DNA of 64,000 nt, taken from assembly GCF_023516595.1 (NCBI RefSeq), contig NZ_JAMGBG010000065.1, positions 1 to 64,000 on the forward strand. The letters are read 5' to 3'. Every line of letters starts with the position of its first letter. Within the stretch, counting starts at the first letter, position 1. A program made the translations under genes and the position numbers. Shown here in pieces: positions 39,101 to 47,797 of the stretch. Below the pieces are notes generated by a model that was not told the DNA's origin, ran no database searches, and saw only the letters and a list, made by a program, of their open reading frames with translations. The stretch comes from Streptomyces neyagawaensis (GTDB taxonomy: Bacteria; Actinomycetota; Actinomycetes; Streptomycetales; Streptomycetaceae).

Positions 39101-42100
39101 CCGCCTTCTGGAACGAGGAGGCCTGCCGCGTCACCCAGACGGTGACGGACGCCGCGGGCCGACCGCTGCTCGTCTTCGCCGACATGTCGTCCAAGCGGGT
39201 ACCGGCGGAGGCATTCGCCGAGGCACGCACCCAGGTGCGCCGGCCCGCCGCGCCACCGACCCCGGGGCGGGCTACGGCGCCGCCGCCTGCCGGCGGAGCG
39301 GCTCGCGGCGAGGTGGCCGCGACAACTCCGGTCTCGGCTGCGCCACCCTCGCGCGGCGACTCCCCGCGTGACAACGCCGAAGCGATGACACCCGCCGATC
39401 CGGCCTTCGCCCCGCCGCCCCCACCCACCGCGCCGGTCCGCCGGCCGGCGACGCCCGAGCGGGTGCTCGGCTGGTTCCTGGAGCTGACCGGGACCTCCGT
39501 GGGCGACGCCGACACGGAGTTCCTGTCGGCCGGGTTCGACTCGGTCGGCCTCGTGTCGCTGAGCGAGCGGATCTCCTCGGAGCTCGGGCTGTCCCTCTAC
39601 CCGACCGTCTTCTTCGAGTACCCGACGCCCCGCCTCTTCGCGGACTTCCTCGTGACCGAGTCACCGGACGTGGCCGCCCCCCTCGTCCCCTCGACACCCA
39701 CATCCCCCTCGCCGGACGAAACGCCGACGCCCGCATCGCCGCCCGTCGCGCAACCGACCGAACCGCCCACCACACCGGCCGCCACACCCCCGGCCGCACA
39801 AGCCACCGCACTCCCGGCCGCCCATGTCACCTCCGGGCCCACCACCCGCCCCACCCCCGCAGCCGCCGCACCCGCACCCGAACCCGCACCGCACCCCCTC
39901 CCCACGCCCCGGCCCCCGACCCCTGCCGAGTCACCCCGCGCCCGCGACATCGCGATCGTCGGTGCCGCGGTCCGCCTCCCCACCGCGCACACCCTGGCCG
40001 ACTTCGCCGACCTCCTCCGCCGAGGGCGCGACACGGTACGCCCGCTGCCCGACGGCCGCTGGAGCCGGCCGTCGCACGGGCCCGTCCCGTACGCCTCGTT
40101 CCTGGAGGCCGTGGACGAGTTCGATCCGGGCCCGTTCCGGATCTCGCCCCGCGAGGCCCCGCTGATCGACCCGCAGGCGAGGATCGTGTACGAGACGATC
40201 TGGCAGGCCCTGGAGGACGGGGGACGAGCGGGCGAGCGGGTCGCGGACAGCAGGACCGGTCTGTGGATCGCGTACAGCCACGACCACTACCACGAGGAAC
40301 GGGCACGCCACGGCGTCCCCGACGGCCGGGGACTCGGGCTCGAGGCGATGATCCCGAACCGCCTGTCGTACCTGATGGACTGGCACGGTCCGAGCGGCCT
40401 CGTCAACACCCTCTGCTCGTCGTCGCTGGTGGCCCTGCACACGGCCCTCCAGCACCTGCGCGCCGGTGACATCGACACGGCTGTGATCGGCGCGGTGCAC
40501 GCCGGCCTCAGCCCCGAGTACTTCCGCTCGATGGGCGATCTGATGGCCCTGTCACCGAGGCACCGCTGCCGGGCCTTCGACAGCACCGCCGACGGCTTCG
40601 TCCCGGGAGAGGGCGCCGTCGCGGTCGTCCTGCGCCGCCACGACGACGCCCGACGGGACGGCGACCCGGTCCGGGGCCTCGTCAAGGGCGCGGCCGTGAA
40701 CCACGGCGGCCGCACCACCCGTTACTCGGCGCCCAGCCCCCGAGGGCAACGCGATGTCATCGCGGAGGCCCTACGGGACGCGGGTGTCACCCCGGACACG
40801 ATCGGACTGCTGGAGGCGCACGGCACCGGGACGAGCCTCGGCGACCCGATCGAGATCGACGGGCTGACCCGGGCCTGGCGTGAACATACCGACCGCGCCC
40901 AGTTCTGCGCCATCGGCTCGCTGAAGTCCAACGTCGGTCACCTGGAGCCTGCGGCGGGCCTCGCGGGCCTGGTGAAGGCCCTCCTCGCGATGGAGCACGA
41001 GGTGATCCCGCCGACCCTGCACGTCACGCGCCCCAACGACCGCATCCGCTTCGAGGACACCCCCTTCTACCTCGCCGACCGCTCGCGGCCCTGGCCGCGT
41101 GAGGGGCACCCGAGGCGGGCCGCGATCAGCGCGTTCGGCATGGGCGGCGTCAACGCCCACGTCATCGTCGAGGAACCGCCCCGGCCGACCAGGGACACCC
41201 CGGTGCCGCAGGACAGCCACATCGTCCGCGTCACCGCGGCCGACGAGACCACCCTGCGCGACCTGGCCGGCACCTACGCCGACCACCTGACCGGCCTCAC
41301 CTGCAACCGGCTCCCGGAGGACCACGTCACCCAAGGCCGGCTCTCCCAGGACCACCTCACCCAGAGTCGGCTCACCGAAGACCGCTTCACCGAGAGCCAC
41401 CCCACCGAAGACCCGCTCGGCGACTTCGCCCGGACCGTCAACACCGCACGAACCGCCCACCCGTACCGCACCGCCGTCCACGGCACCACCGCCGCCGAAC
41501 TGGCCGCCCGGCTCGCCGAGGTCGCCTCCGGGGCGGCCCCGACGACCCGCCACACCCGGACGGCGACGACCACCGCCTTCCTCTTCACCGGGCAGGGCTC
41601 GCAGTACGCCCGCATGGGCGAGGGCCTCAGGGCCACCGAACCGCACTTCCGGGAGGCCCTCGACGAGTGCGCCGACCTGCTCCGCCCCTGGACCGACGTA
41701 CCCCTGCTCGACCTGCTGTACGGCGACGCGCGGCACCTCCTGGACCAGACGCGGTACGCGCAGATCGGCATCGTCGGCGTCCAGGTCGCCCTGGTGAGGT
41801 TCCTGCGGGCCGTCGGCGTCCACGCCGACGTGGTCGCCGGGCACAGCCTGGGAGAGCTGACCGCGGCCTGGGCGGCCGGCGTCCTTGCCCTGCCCGACCT
41901 GCTGCGACTGACGGCGCTCCGCGGCGAGCTGATGCAGGCCCAGCCCGCCACCGGCACGATGGCCGTCGTCCACACCGACGCCGACACGCTGACGGCCGAA
42001 CTCCGGGCCTACCCCGGCCTCGAGATAGCCGCCCACAACGCGCCCCGCGTCCACACCGTCAGCGGCCCGGCAGAGGTGATGGCCCGCTTCCGCGAGCAGA

Positions 42101-42711
42101 CCTCCTCACGCGTCCAGCCCCTGACAGTCAGTCACGCCTTCCACTCCGCGGTGATGGAACCGGCCCTCGCCCCCTTCGCGGACGCCGTGGCCGCCACCCC
42201 CCTCGCGCCGCCCGCGATCCCCTTCGCCAGCGCCCTCACCGGCACCTGGCACAGCGACGTCACCGCCACCGATCCCGGGCACTGGGCCCAGGCCATCCGC
42301 CGCACCGTCCGCTTCGGCCAGGCCGTCACCACGCTCGCCGAGACCGGCCCCCACACCGTCTGGGAGATCGGCCCGCACCCACAGCTGATCCCCCTTGCCC
42401 GCGCCACGCTCGCCGAGGCGCGCCCCGACCTGACCCCCCTGTGGATCCCCACCCTCCAACGGGGCCGCGAGGACCAGCCGCAGCTGCACGCCGCGCTGAC
42501 CTCCCACCACAACCACACCGGCACCGACCTGCACTGGACCGGCCTCCACCACGGCAAACGCCAGAGCGTCACCACCGCCCCCGGCTACCCGTTCAGACGC
42601 CGCCGGTTCTGGATCACCCCCGGCGCGCCCGATGCCCAGGGCCCCGCACCCACGACCACCACCCACGGCAATCACACGCACGAGACGAAGAGGCCCGAGC
42701 ACCATGGCTAG
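36160..42711 (+). CDS. Type I PKS: KS-DH(atypical)-ACP-KS-AT
   Basis: A 2183-residue protein, ATG 5 bases after the stop of the previous PKS. Module 5: KS (16-450, C199 in DTACSSS, EAHGTGT, and a variant third His in RIGHLHSAAG), then a DH-like domain (760-1020) and ACP (1099-1167, S1128), without AT or KR. The DH keeps H778, but the usual HxxxGxxxxP has Arg in place of Gly, and the second motif reads LLDSVTI with Asp kept and the following Gln lost, so its activity is doubtful. A Pro-rich linker (1170-1260) leads to module 6: KS (1263-1680, C1419 in NTLCSSS) and AT (1804-2090, S1896 in GHSLGE, HAFHS malonyl motif). The protein ends after the AT; the matching DH-KR-ACP is in the gene at 43822, with a DNA-repair gene between the two halves. 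Confidence 0.92.
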   Translation: MTTEPNERTAVSELDGRIAVIGMAVRLPGAEDVTDFATLLRRDGVEVDEVPPSRWARELYLGDGAHQGTHHRGAFLPDPFSFDHEAFGLTAEDAVLLDPQQRVMLEVGARALEDSGYLRTRRRLDAGVFVGARMNAYGFDHGRGLGADGTPGPSGAPAYGPGDGPRPASLWGRSQNFMAAWLSDRFDLAGPSLVVDTACSSSLTAVWLACQSLTAGACELAVVGAVDLLIDPLTFVLLSRTGALSPAGLCRTFDRRADGYVPGEGAVALVLKPMRAARADGDLVLGAIAASAVNNDGRTMGVTSPNLEAQVELLGKVYGRIDPLSVQYVEAHGTGTAIGDPIEARALTEVFGRHGVPRNSVALGSLKRRIGHLHSAAGLAGLAKVIVMLRDGIVPALTVEDPNPRLNLADSPFHLPVTNGAWPEAPVRRAAVSGFGFGGTNAHVVAEAVPPARREEDHAAGPSRTTVARAAHELLPLSADTPYALRELVAQWIEFLPTAAGDLDDVCATARLARPHRAARVAVTGADATELASALRAWLLRPETPDAAPAGETAVRTLGRTAVRVRPSSDEAPPCWLGVLDRSVPAVHEIMRLFETATGVRLADFSGELLRISEGIALTVALRDTGVPEAAVDLPAGWEALRDFAWGRVPLEEALADVLRRDGDPSPGAEYEPAADDELSGRLARAHDEREVAAELAAVTAGLFAAGQDIDWAAYQRDTVWRTRLLPSAQPRGRALDLREPLRSPEPGAQAELVRDEGPAGYVVARVFGPGEAPLAQHAVYRRIMLPGVAWLEFLREGAALRGEPFHGVRDLLFHRPLIPAGASRVVCRVDGQGRFTVEDDLDGGPFVTGRLLGEAVAEPAPVPVASLLGSCGEVRAGSGLYRWLRRIGYHHGRYYRNISWVAGLPDGGTLARVEGARQREMNEPGVELFPGLLDSVTIAAIAPDNPVFGASDASAFIPLSAAGVHLHGPLHEAAYVRTETAFWNEEACRVTQTVTDAAGRPLLVFADMSSKRVPAEAFAEARTQVRRPAAPPTPGRATAPPPAGGAARGEVAATTPVSAAPPSRGDSPRDNAEAMTPADPAFAPPPPPTAPVRRPATPERVLGWFLELTGTSVGDADTEFLSAGFDSVGLVSLSERISSELGLSLYPTVFFEYPTPRLFADFLVTESPDVAAPLVPSTPTSPSPDETPTPASPPVAQPTEPPTTPAATPPAAQATALPAAHVTSGPTTRPTPAAAAPAPEPAPHPLPTPRPPTPAESPRARDIAIVGAAVRLPTAHTLADFADLLRRGRDTVRPLPDGRWSRPSHGPVPYASFLEAVDEFDPGPFRISPREAPLIDPQARIVYETIWQALEDGGRAGERVADSRTGLWIAYSHDHYHEERARHGVPDGRGLGLEAMIPNRLSYLMDWHGPSGLVNTLCSSSLVALHTALQHLRAGDIDTAVIGAVHAGLSPEYFRSMGDLMALSPRHRCRAFDSTADGFVPGEGAVAVVLRRHDDARRDGDPVRGLVKGAAVNHGGRTTRYSAPSPRGQRDVIAEALRDAGVTPDTIGLLEAHGTGTSLGDPIEIDGLTRAWREHTDRAQFCAIGSLKSNVGHLEPAAGLAGLVKALLAMEHEVIPPTLHVTRPNDRIRFEDTPFYLADRSRPWPREGHPRRAAISAFGMGGVNAHVIVEEPPRPTRDTPVPQDSHIVRVTAADETTLRDLAGTYADHLTGLTCNRLPEDHVTQGRLSQDHLTQSRLTEDRFTESHPTEDPLGDFARTVNTARTAHPYRTAVHGTTAAELAARLAEVASGAAPTTRHTRTATTTAFLFTGQGSQYARMGEGLRATEPHFREALDECADLLRPWTDVPLLDLLYGDARHLLDQTRYAQIGIVGVQVALVRFLRAVGVHADVVAGHSLGELTAAWAAGVLALPDLLRLTALRGELMQAQPATGTMAVVHTDADTLTAELRAYPGLEIAAHNAPRVHTVSGPAEVMARFREQTSSRVQPLTVSHAFHSAVMEPALAPFADAVAATPLAPPAIPFASALTGTWHSDVTATDPGHWAQAIRRTVRFGQAVTTLAETGPHTVWEIGPHPQLIPLARATLAEARPDLTPLWIPTLQRGREDQPQLHAALTSHHNHTGTDLHWTGLHHGKRQSVTTAPGYPFRRRRFWITPGAPDAQGPAPTTTTHGNHTHETKRPEHHG
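41308..41424 (+). repeat. Four 30-bp degenerate repeats in the KS6-AT6 linker
   Basis: Units starting at 41308, 41338, 41368 and 41398 encode RLPEDHVTQG, RLSQDHLTQS, RLTEDRFTES and HPTEDPLGD. They enlarge the KS-to-AT linker by about 39 residues compared with the sister KS-AT in the first PKS protein, which lacks them. The insertion is in frame and probably forms a surface loop. Confidence 0.75.
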
Positions 42712-43825
42712 CGAATACGGACTGAAGCGACACTTCAACGGCGAGGCCGCGCGCCTCATCGGCGGCAAGGTCCGCGCCGTACACCCCGACTTCGACGTCG
42801 AGGGGTACGCCGCCGAGGTCGAACAGCGCATCCCCGGCAAGGAACTGAAGGACCGCGTCCTCATCCTGACCGAGGGCCTGCGCAGCCGGCTCCCCGAGGA
42901 CTACCCCACGGCCGTGGCGGTGCTCCTGTCGATCCTCGGCGACGAACTCGCCGAGGGCGAGGGCATGTTCAACACCAGCTGGTTCCTGATGCCGGTGGCC
43001 AGGTTCGTGGAGGAGTACGGCCGGGACCACCCCGAGGTGTCCCTCGACGCCATCGAGGAGATCACCCGGCGGCACACCGGCGAGTACGCCATCAGGCCCT
43101 TCGTCGAGGACCACTACGAGCTGACGATGAAGCGGGTCGCGGAGTGGGCGCACAGCCCCAGCCACAACGTGCGGCGCCTCGCCAGCGAGGGCGTCCGACC
43201 GCGCCTGCCGTGGGCCCGTACCCTCGACGTCTTCGTGAAGGACCCGCGCCCCGTCCTGGAGATCCTCGAACCCCTGCGCAGCGACCCCTCCGAGTACGTC
43301 CGCAAGTCCGTCGCCAACAACCTCAACGACATCTCCAAGGACACCCCCGACCTCGCACTCGCCACCGCGCTGCGCTGGCTGGAGGAGAGCCCCACCCCCG
43401 AGACCGACTGGATCGTGAAGCACGCCCTGCGCACCCTGGTGAAGAAGGGCGACCAGCAGGCCCTCGCCATCCTCGGGGCGACGGGCGGCGAACTCGTCCA
43501 GGTGTCCGCCCTGCGCGTCACCCCCGGTGCCGTCACCGTCGGGGACACCCTCCTCATCGACTTCACGGTGGAGAACGGCGACGACCGGCCGCACAGCGTG
43601 ACCGTCGACTACGTGGTGCACCACGTGCGCAAGAACGGCCGCAGCATCCCCAAGGTCTTCAAACTGACATCGCTCCGACTCGCCGCGGGGGAGCGACGGA
43701 CCGTGCGGAAGTCCCACCCCATCAAGGAGGTCCAGACCCGCCGCTACTACGCCGGCGAGCACACCGTGGACATTCAGGTGAACGGCCTGGTGAAGGCCAC
43801 CGAGCGGTTCGACCTCCGCACATGA
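42704..43825 (+). CDS. DNA alkylation repair protein (AlkC/AlkD-like HEAT-repeat glycosylase)
   Basis: A 373-residue protein of the DNA alkylation repair family (COG4335). The first 260 residues are HEAT-like helical repeats with the family's invariant words IRPFVEDHYELTMKRV, RRLASEGVRPRLPWA and YVRKSVANNLNDISKDTPD, followed by VKHALRTLVKKGD. The last 110 residues (VSALRVTPGAVTVGDTLLID to VNGLVKATERFDLR) form an all-beta, Ig-like domain, as in AlkC-type glycosylases. These enzymes excise alkylated bases without flipping them out. The ATG overlaps the end of the PKS gene by 8 bases and the stop overlaps the next PKS start by 4, so it is co-translated with the assembly line. Relatives in clusters for DNA-alkylating products (for example YtkR2) give self-resistance; that role here is inference. 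Confidence 0.85.
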   Translation: MASEYGLKRHFNGEAARLIGGKVRAVHPDFDVEGYAAEVEQRIPGKELKDRVLILTEGLRSRLPEDYPTAVAVLLSILGDELAEGEGMFNTSWFLMPVARFVEEYGRDHPEVSLDAIEEITRRHTGEYAIRPFVEDHYELTMKRVAEWAHSPSHNVRRLASEGVRPRLPWARTLDVFVKDPRPVLEILEPLRSDPSEYVRKSVANNLNDISKDTPDLALATALRWLEESPTPETDWIVKHALRTLVKKGDQQALAILGATGGELVQVSALRVTPGAVTVGDTLLIDFTVENGDDRPHSVTVDYVVHHVRKNGRSIPKVFKLTSLRLAAGERRTVRKSHPIKEVQTRRYYAGEHTVDIQVNGLVKATERFDLRT

Positions 43826-46800
43826 GCGGCTTCCGGGTCCACCTCGGCGTCACCGATCCGCTGGTCCGCGACCACCGCATCGGTGACACACCGGTCGTAC
43901 CGGCCGCCCTCCAGACGGACGCCGTCCTGACCGCCTGCGACACCCGATGGCCCGACCGCGTGTGGACGCTGGACAACGTCACGTTCCGCGCACCGCTGCG
44001 GGTGACCGGGCCCGGCGTCGATCTGCGAGTGATGACGGCCGACGACGGGGGGTGTTCGGTCCTCTCCGCCGGTGACGACGCGGGCGGCGCGCCGGTCGAG
44101 CACAGCTCGGCGCGCGCCCGCGGCGTGCCGATGCCGCCGCCCCGCTACGTCGACGTGGACGGACTGCGGGCCGGCTGCACCCGGCCCGTCCCGCTGACGG
44201 ACATCGAGGCGTGGCGGCAGGCCAGCGGCATCACGTACGGGCCCGCCTACCGGGCGATCCGCTCCGCGCACCGGGGAGCGGACCGCATGCTGATGGTGCT
44301 GCGCGCCGACGACGACCTGCACACAGCCCGGTTCGTGCCGCCGCCCCTGCTGGACAGCGTCTTCCAGGCCCTCGGCATGCTCGACGACGGAACGGCCGGG
44401 GCGTGCCTGCCGTGGTACGTGGGCCGGCTCGTGGCCCGCCGCCCCCTCTCGGGCACGGTCCTCGCCCTCGTCGAACGGGACGCGACGGCAGGGGCCCGCG
44501 CCGGTGCCGTGCGGGGGCGGGCCACCGTCTGCAATCAGCAGGGCGAGGTGCTGCTCGAACTGGAGCGCATCACGCTCAAGTCGCCCACGGCGGAAGCCCC
44601 GACCGGTCCGGCGGCGGAGGAGCGGAGCCTCTCCGCCGCCGGTTCGATCGAGACCCCGGTCTGGCGGGAGGTCCGCCCCACCCGCACGCCACGGGAGCGC
44701 CAAGGCCCCCTGCTGCTGGTCTCGCGGCGGCGGACACCGGCCTCGGACGGGCCGCCCGTCATCCACTTGACGCCCGAGGAGTTGACGCCGGAGCGACTGG
44801 ACGAGGTGCTCGACGGGACGCCCCTGGGCGCGGTGGTCTACGAGGCGCCACGCGGACTGACGGACGAGGACCGGGTGGGCGAAGCCCTGCGGGGGGTTTT
44901 CGCCCTGGTACGGCGGCTGGCGGCCCGTCCGCCGATGCCGGACCTGCTCATCGTCACCTGCGGCGCCCACCGGGTGACGGGGGAGGAGACCGTCGACCCC
45001 TTCATGACCTCCCTGTGGGGCCTCGGTCGCACCCTGCGCGTGGAACACCCCCGCACCGATGTGCGCCTGGTGGACCTGGACCCCGGCGCCGACCTCACGC
45101 CGACGAACACGCCGACGGACCTCCTCGGGTACCCCGAGCCGGAACTCGCCCGCCGCCCCTCCGGCTGGTACCGGCCGGCGCTGGAACCGGCCGGGCCCGC
45201 CCCGCTGCCACCGAGCAGCACCGACGCGCCGGCGCCCGCTCCCCGTTTCCGCGACGGGCGGTTCCTCATCACCGGGGGAATGGGCGGCATCGGTCTGCGC
45301 ATCGCGGAGTTCCTCGCGGCCGAGGGCTGCGCCCATCTGACCCTCGTGGGCCGCACGGTCCCGGACACGGGGGAGACACGGGCACGGCTCGACCGGCTGG
45401 GCACCCGCTGCGACCTCCACACCCTGGCCGCCGACGTCCGTACGCTGCCGAAGGCACTCGACGGCGCCGAACGCTTCGACGGCGTGTTCCACGCGGCGGG
45501 AGTGCTGCGCGACGGCCTGGCCCGCACCCTGACACCGGAACAGGTCACGGACGTACTCGGCCCCAAGGTCGGCGGGGTGCACGCGCTCGACGACCTGATC
45601 GCCGTGAGCGGCACGCCCGACTTCGTCGCCCTCTTCTCGTCCGTCGCCTCCGTCCGCGCCAACCTCGGACAGAGCGCCTACGCCACGGCCAACGCCTACC
45701 TCGACGGCTACGCCGCCCGCCGACGTGCCGACGGGGCCCCGTGGTTCAGCCTCGGCTGGGGCCTGTGGAGCGTCGGCATGGGCGCGGGCATCGCCCCGAA
45801 GGCCGCCGCGCACGGCGTACCGGTCCTCACGGCGGACAGCGGTGTCGCCCTGCTGCGCACCGTCCTCGGCCGTCCTCCCGCGCACTACGTCCTGTGCGCC
45901 GCCGCCCACGCGAAGGAAGAACCCATGACCGTTGTGACGCCGGAAAGCGGACTGTGGCTGTCGCTGACCACGGCTCTGAAGAACGTGCTGCACGTCGACG
46001 CCGTGGCGCCCGAGGACGATCTGCTGGAACTGGGCCTCGACTCCATGATGGCGGTCGAACTGGCGGCGTCCCTGTCCGCCGACGGCTTCGAGGTCGACCC
46101 GATGGTCTTCTTCGAACACAGCACGGTCGGCGCACTGGTGAACCATCTGCACCCCTCCGCCCCGCCCTCGGCGACCACGCCCCCGCCGACCCCGTCTCGG
46201 CTGACCACGGCTCCCACGACCCCGGCCCCGGAGCAGCCGGCGCCCGCCGTAGCCGTACCCCACAGCGCCGCTGACTCCTTCGTCCCCGACTGGGACCGCT
46301 TCCGGACCCCCGCCTCAGCCGGCCCCGAGGAGCCCCCGGCCGTGCAGGCCCCGCCGGCACCCCGGCCGGCGCCCGCCGCGACCGAAGCCACAGCCGTGCC
46401 CCCTGCGGCCACCCCCTGGGCTGCCGTGCCCGTGACCGCACCGGCCCCCCACACGCCCCACCCCACCCCCCGCGTCCCCCGTCGCACCCTCCCCGGCCGG
46501 CTGTCCGACCGGCCCGGCGGGACCTTCCTGGACCGGCGTATCGACGCCCTCTCCGTGGACGACCGGGTGCTCGTCGCGAAGGACGAGTACTTCTACGAGC
46601 CCGTCATCGAGGAGGCGCGGGGCGCCCACATCAAGTTCGACGGCCGCTGGTTCCTCAACTTCGCCTCGTACAGCTATCTCGGGCTCATCGGCCACGACTA
46701 CATCGAGCAGCAGGCGCTGCGCGCGGTGGAGCGGCACGGGACCGGCGCCCACGGCGTGCGGCTCCTCGCGGGCACCCTCCATCTGCACCGTGAACTGGAG

Positions 46801-47709
46801 CTGACGCTCGCCCGGTTCCTCGGCACCGAGGACGCCGTCGTCTTCTCCAGCGGTTACATGACGAACGTGGCGACGGTGGGCGCGCTGGTCGGCCCAGGCG
46901 ACGTCATCATCGGCGACGTCTACAACCACGCCAGCATCCTCGACGGCTACCGCCTCTCGGGCGCCCGGGTCATCACGTACGCGCACAACGACCTCGCCGA
47001 CCTGGAGCGCGCTCTGCGCAAGGCGGGGGACGCGGGCCGACTGGTCGTCACCGACGCCGTGTTCAGCATGGACGGCGATGTCGCCGACCTGCCGGGCATC
47101 GTCGAGCTGTGCGAGCGGTACGACGCCCCGCTCATGGTGGACGAGGCGCACAGCCTCGGTGTGCTCGGCCGCACCGGGCGCGGCATCACCGAGCACTTCG
47201 GCATCGACCCGGCCCGCGTCGACGTGAAGATGGGCACCCTCTCCAAGACCGTGCCCAGCGCGGGCGGTTACGTCGCCGGGTCGAGCGACCTCGTCTTCGC
47301 GCTGAAGAACAACGCGCGCGGCTGGATGTTCTCCGCGGCGGCCACCCCCGCCCAGGTGGCGGCGGCCCGGGCGGCCATCGAGGTGATCGACGCCGCGCCC
47401 GAACTGCCGCGGGAACTGCGGGCCAGAACCACCCGCTACCGGGAGCGGCTGCGGGCACTGGGCTTCGACACGCTCACCGGTGAGACGCCCGTCGTGCCGG
47501 TCATCTGCCGCAGCGCCGAACAGGCGGGCGCCATGGCCCGCATGTGCCAGCGGGACGGCCTGTTCGTGCAGCCGATCGTCTACCCGGCGGTGCCGCGCAC
47601 GCTGCCGAGGCTGCGGACCATCGTCAACCTGAGCCACTCCGAGGCGGACCTGGACACGGCCGTCACGACGCTGGAGAAAGCCGGCCGCGCCTGTGGCCTC
47701 ATCACCTGA
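43822..47709 (+). CDS. PKS with PLP-dependent release domain: DH-KR-ACP-alpha-oxoamine synthase
   Basis: A 1295-residue terminal protein. DH (1-260) keeps H18 and LLDSVFQ, though Asp replaces the Gly of HxxxGxxxxP. KR (481-700) has GGMGGIG, SSVAS, SAYATANAY and HAAGVLRDG (B-type Asp). ACP (712-780) has S741 in LGLDSM. After a Pro-rich linker comes a complete class II alpha-oxoamine synthase (about 907-1290) related to 8-amino-7-oxononanoate synthase: NFASYSYLGL, GTGAHGVRLLAGT, VDEAHSLGVLG and the PLP lysine K1142 in GTLSKT. Such domains condense a thioester-bound chain with an amino acid, lose CO2 and release an alpha-amino ketone, so no thioesterase is needed in cis. The N-terminal DH-KR-ACP completes the KS-AT of the gene ending at 42711. 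The amino acid partner cannot be read from sequence. Confidence 0.92.
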   Translation: MSGFRVHLGVTDPLVRDHRIGDTPVVPAALQTDAVLTACDTRWPDRVWTLDNVTFRAPLRVTGPGVDLRVMTADDGGCSVLSAGDDAGGAPVEHSSARARGVPMPPPRYVDVDGLRAGCTRPVPLTDIEAWRQASGITYGPAYRAIRSAHRGADRMLMVLRADDDLHTARFVPPPLLDSVFQALGMLDDGTAGACLPWYVGRLVARRPLSGTVLALVERDATAGARAGAVRGRATVCNQQGEVLLELERITLKSPTAEAPTGPAAEERSLSAAGSIETPVWREVRPTRTPRERQGPLLLVSRRRTPASDGPPVIHLTPEELTPERLDEVLDGTPLGAVVYEAPRGLTDEDRVGEALRGVFALVRRLAARPPMPDLLIVTCGAHRVTGEETVDPFMTSLWGLGRTLRVEHPRTDVRLVDLDPGADLTPTNTPTDLLGYPEPELARRPSGWYRPALEPAGPAPLPPSSTDAPAPAPRFRDGRFLITGGMGGIGLRIAEFLAAEGCAHLTLVGRTVPDTGETRARLDRLGTRCDLHTLAADVRTLPKALDGAERFDGVFHAAGVLRDGLARTLTPEQVTDVLGPKVGGVHALDDLIAVSGTPDFVALFSSVASVRANLGQSAYATANAYLDGYAARRRADGAPWFSLGWGLWSVGMGAGIAPKAAAHGVPVLTADSGVALLRTVLGRPPAHYVLCAAAHAKEEPMTVVTPESGLWLSLTTALKNVLHVDAVAPEDDLLELGLDSMMAVELAASLSADGFEVDPMVFFEHSTVGALVNHLHPSAPPSATTPPPTPSRLTTAPTTPAPEQPAPAVAVPHSAADSFVPDWDRFRTPASAGPEEPPAVQAPPAPRPAPAATEATAVPPAATPWAAVPVTAPAPHTPHPTPRVPRRTLPGRLSDRPGGTFLDRRIDALSVDDRVLVAKDEYFYEPVIEEARGAHIKFDGRWFLNFASYSYLGLIGHDYIEQQALRAVERHGTGAHGVRLLAGTLHLHRELELTLARFLGTEDAVVFSSGYMTNVATVGALVGPGDVIIGDVYNHASILDGYRLSGARVITYAHNDLADLERALRKAGDAGRLVVTDAVFSMDGDVADLPGIVELCERYDAPLMVDEAHSLGVLGRTGRGITEHFGIDPARVDVKMGTLSKTVPSAGGYVAGSSDLVFALKNNARGWMFSAAATPAQVAAARAAIEVIDAAPELPRELRARTTRYRERLRALGFDTLTGETPVVPVICRSAEQAGAMARMCQRDGLFVQPIVYPAVPRTLPRLRTIVNLSHSEADLDTAVTTLEKAGRACGLIT

Positions 47710-47723
47710 CACACGTCCCGGAC

Positions 47724-47742
47724 ACGCGGCGGGAAGCCGCGT
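47724..47742 (+). terminator. Small hairpin between the last PKS and the next gene
   Basis: A 7-base stem, ACGCGGC / GCCGCGT, with loop GGGAA lies 15 bases after the PKS stop, in the only sizeable gap (88 bases) of the operon from 16039 to 51723. It is too short to be a certain terminator. It may attenuate or protect the upstream message. Confidence 0.3.
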
Positions 47743-47797
47743 CGGCCGGGTGGCACGGCACGTCGCACGCACACACGACGAGCAAGGGGGAACCGAC

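Noticed and set aside
43450..43825. The beta-rich tail of the repair protein as a separate gene or PKS docking domain
   Set aside because: It is continuous in frame with the HEAT repeats and matches the Ig-like C-terminal domain known in AlkC-type proteins.
46500..47709. A terminal thioesterase or reductase domain
   Set aside because: The C-terminus is a complete PLP-dependent oxoamine synthase with its lysine; no GxSxG or NADPH-binding motif is present there.
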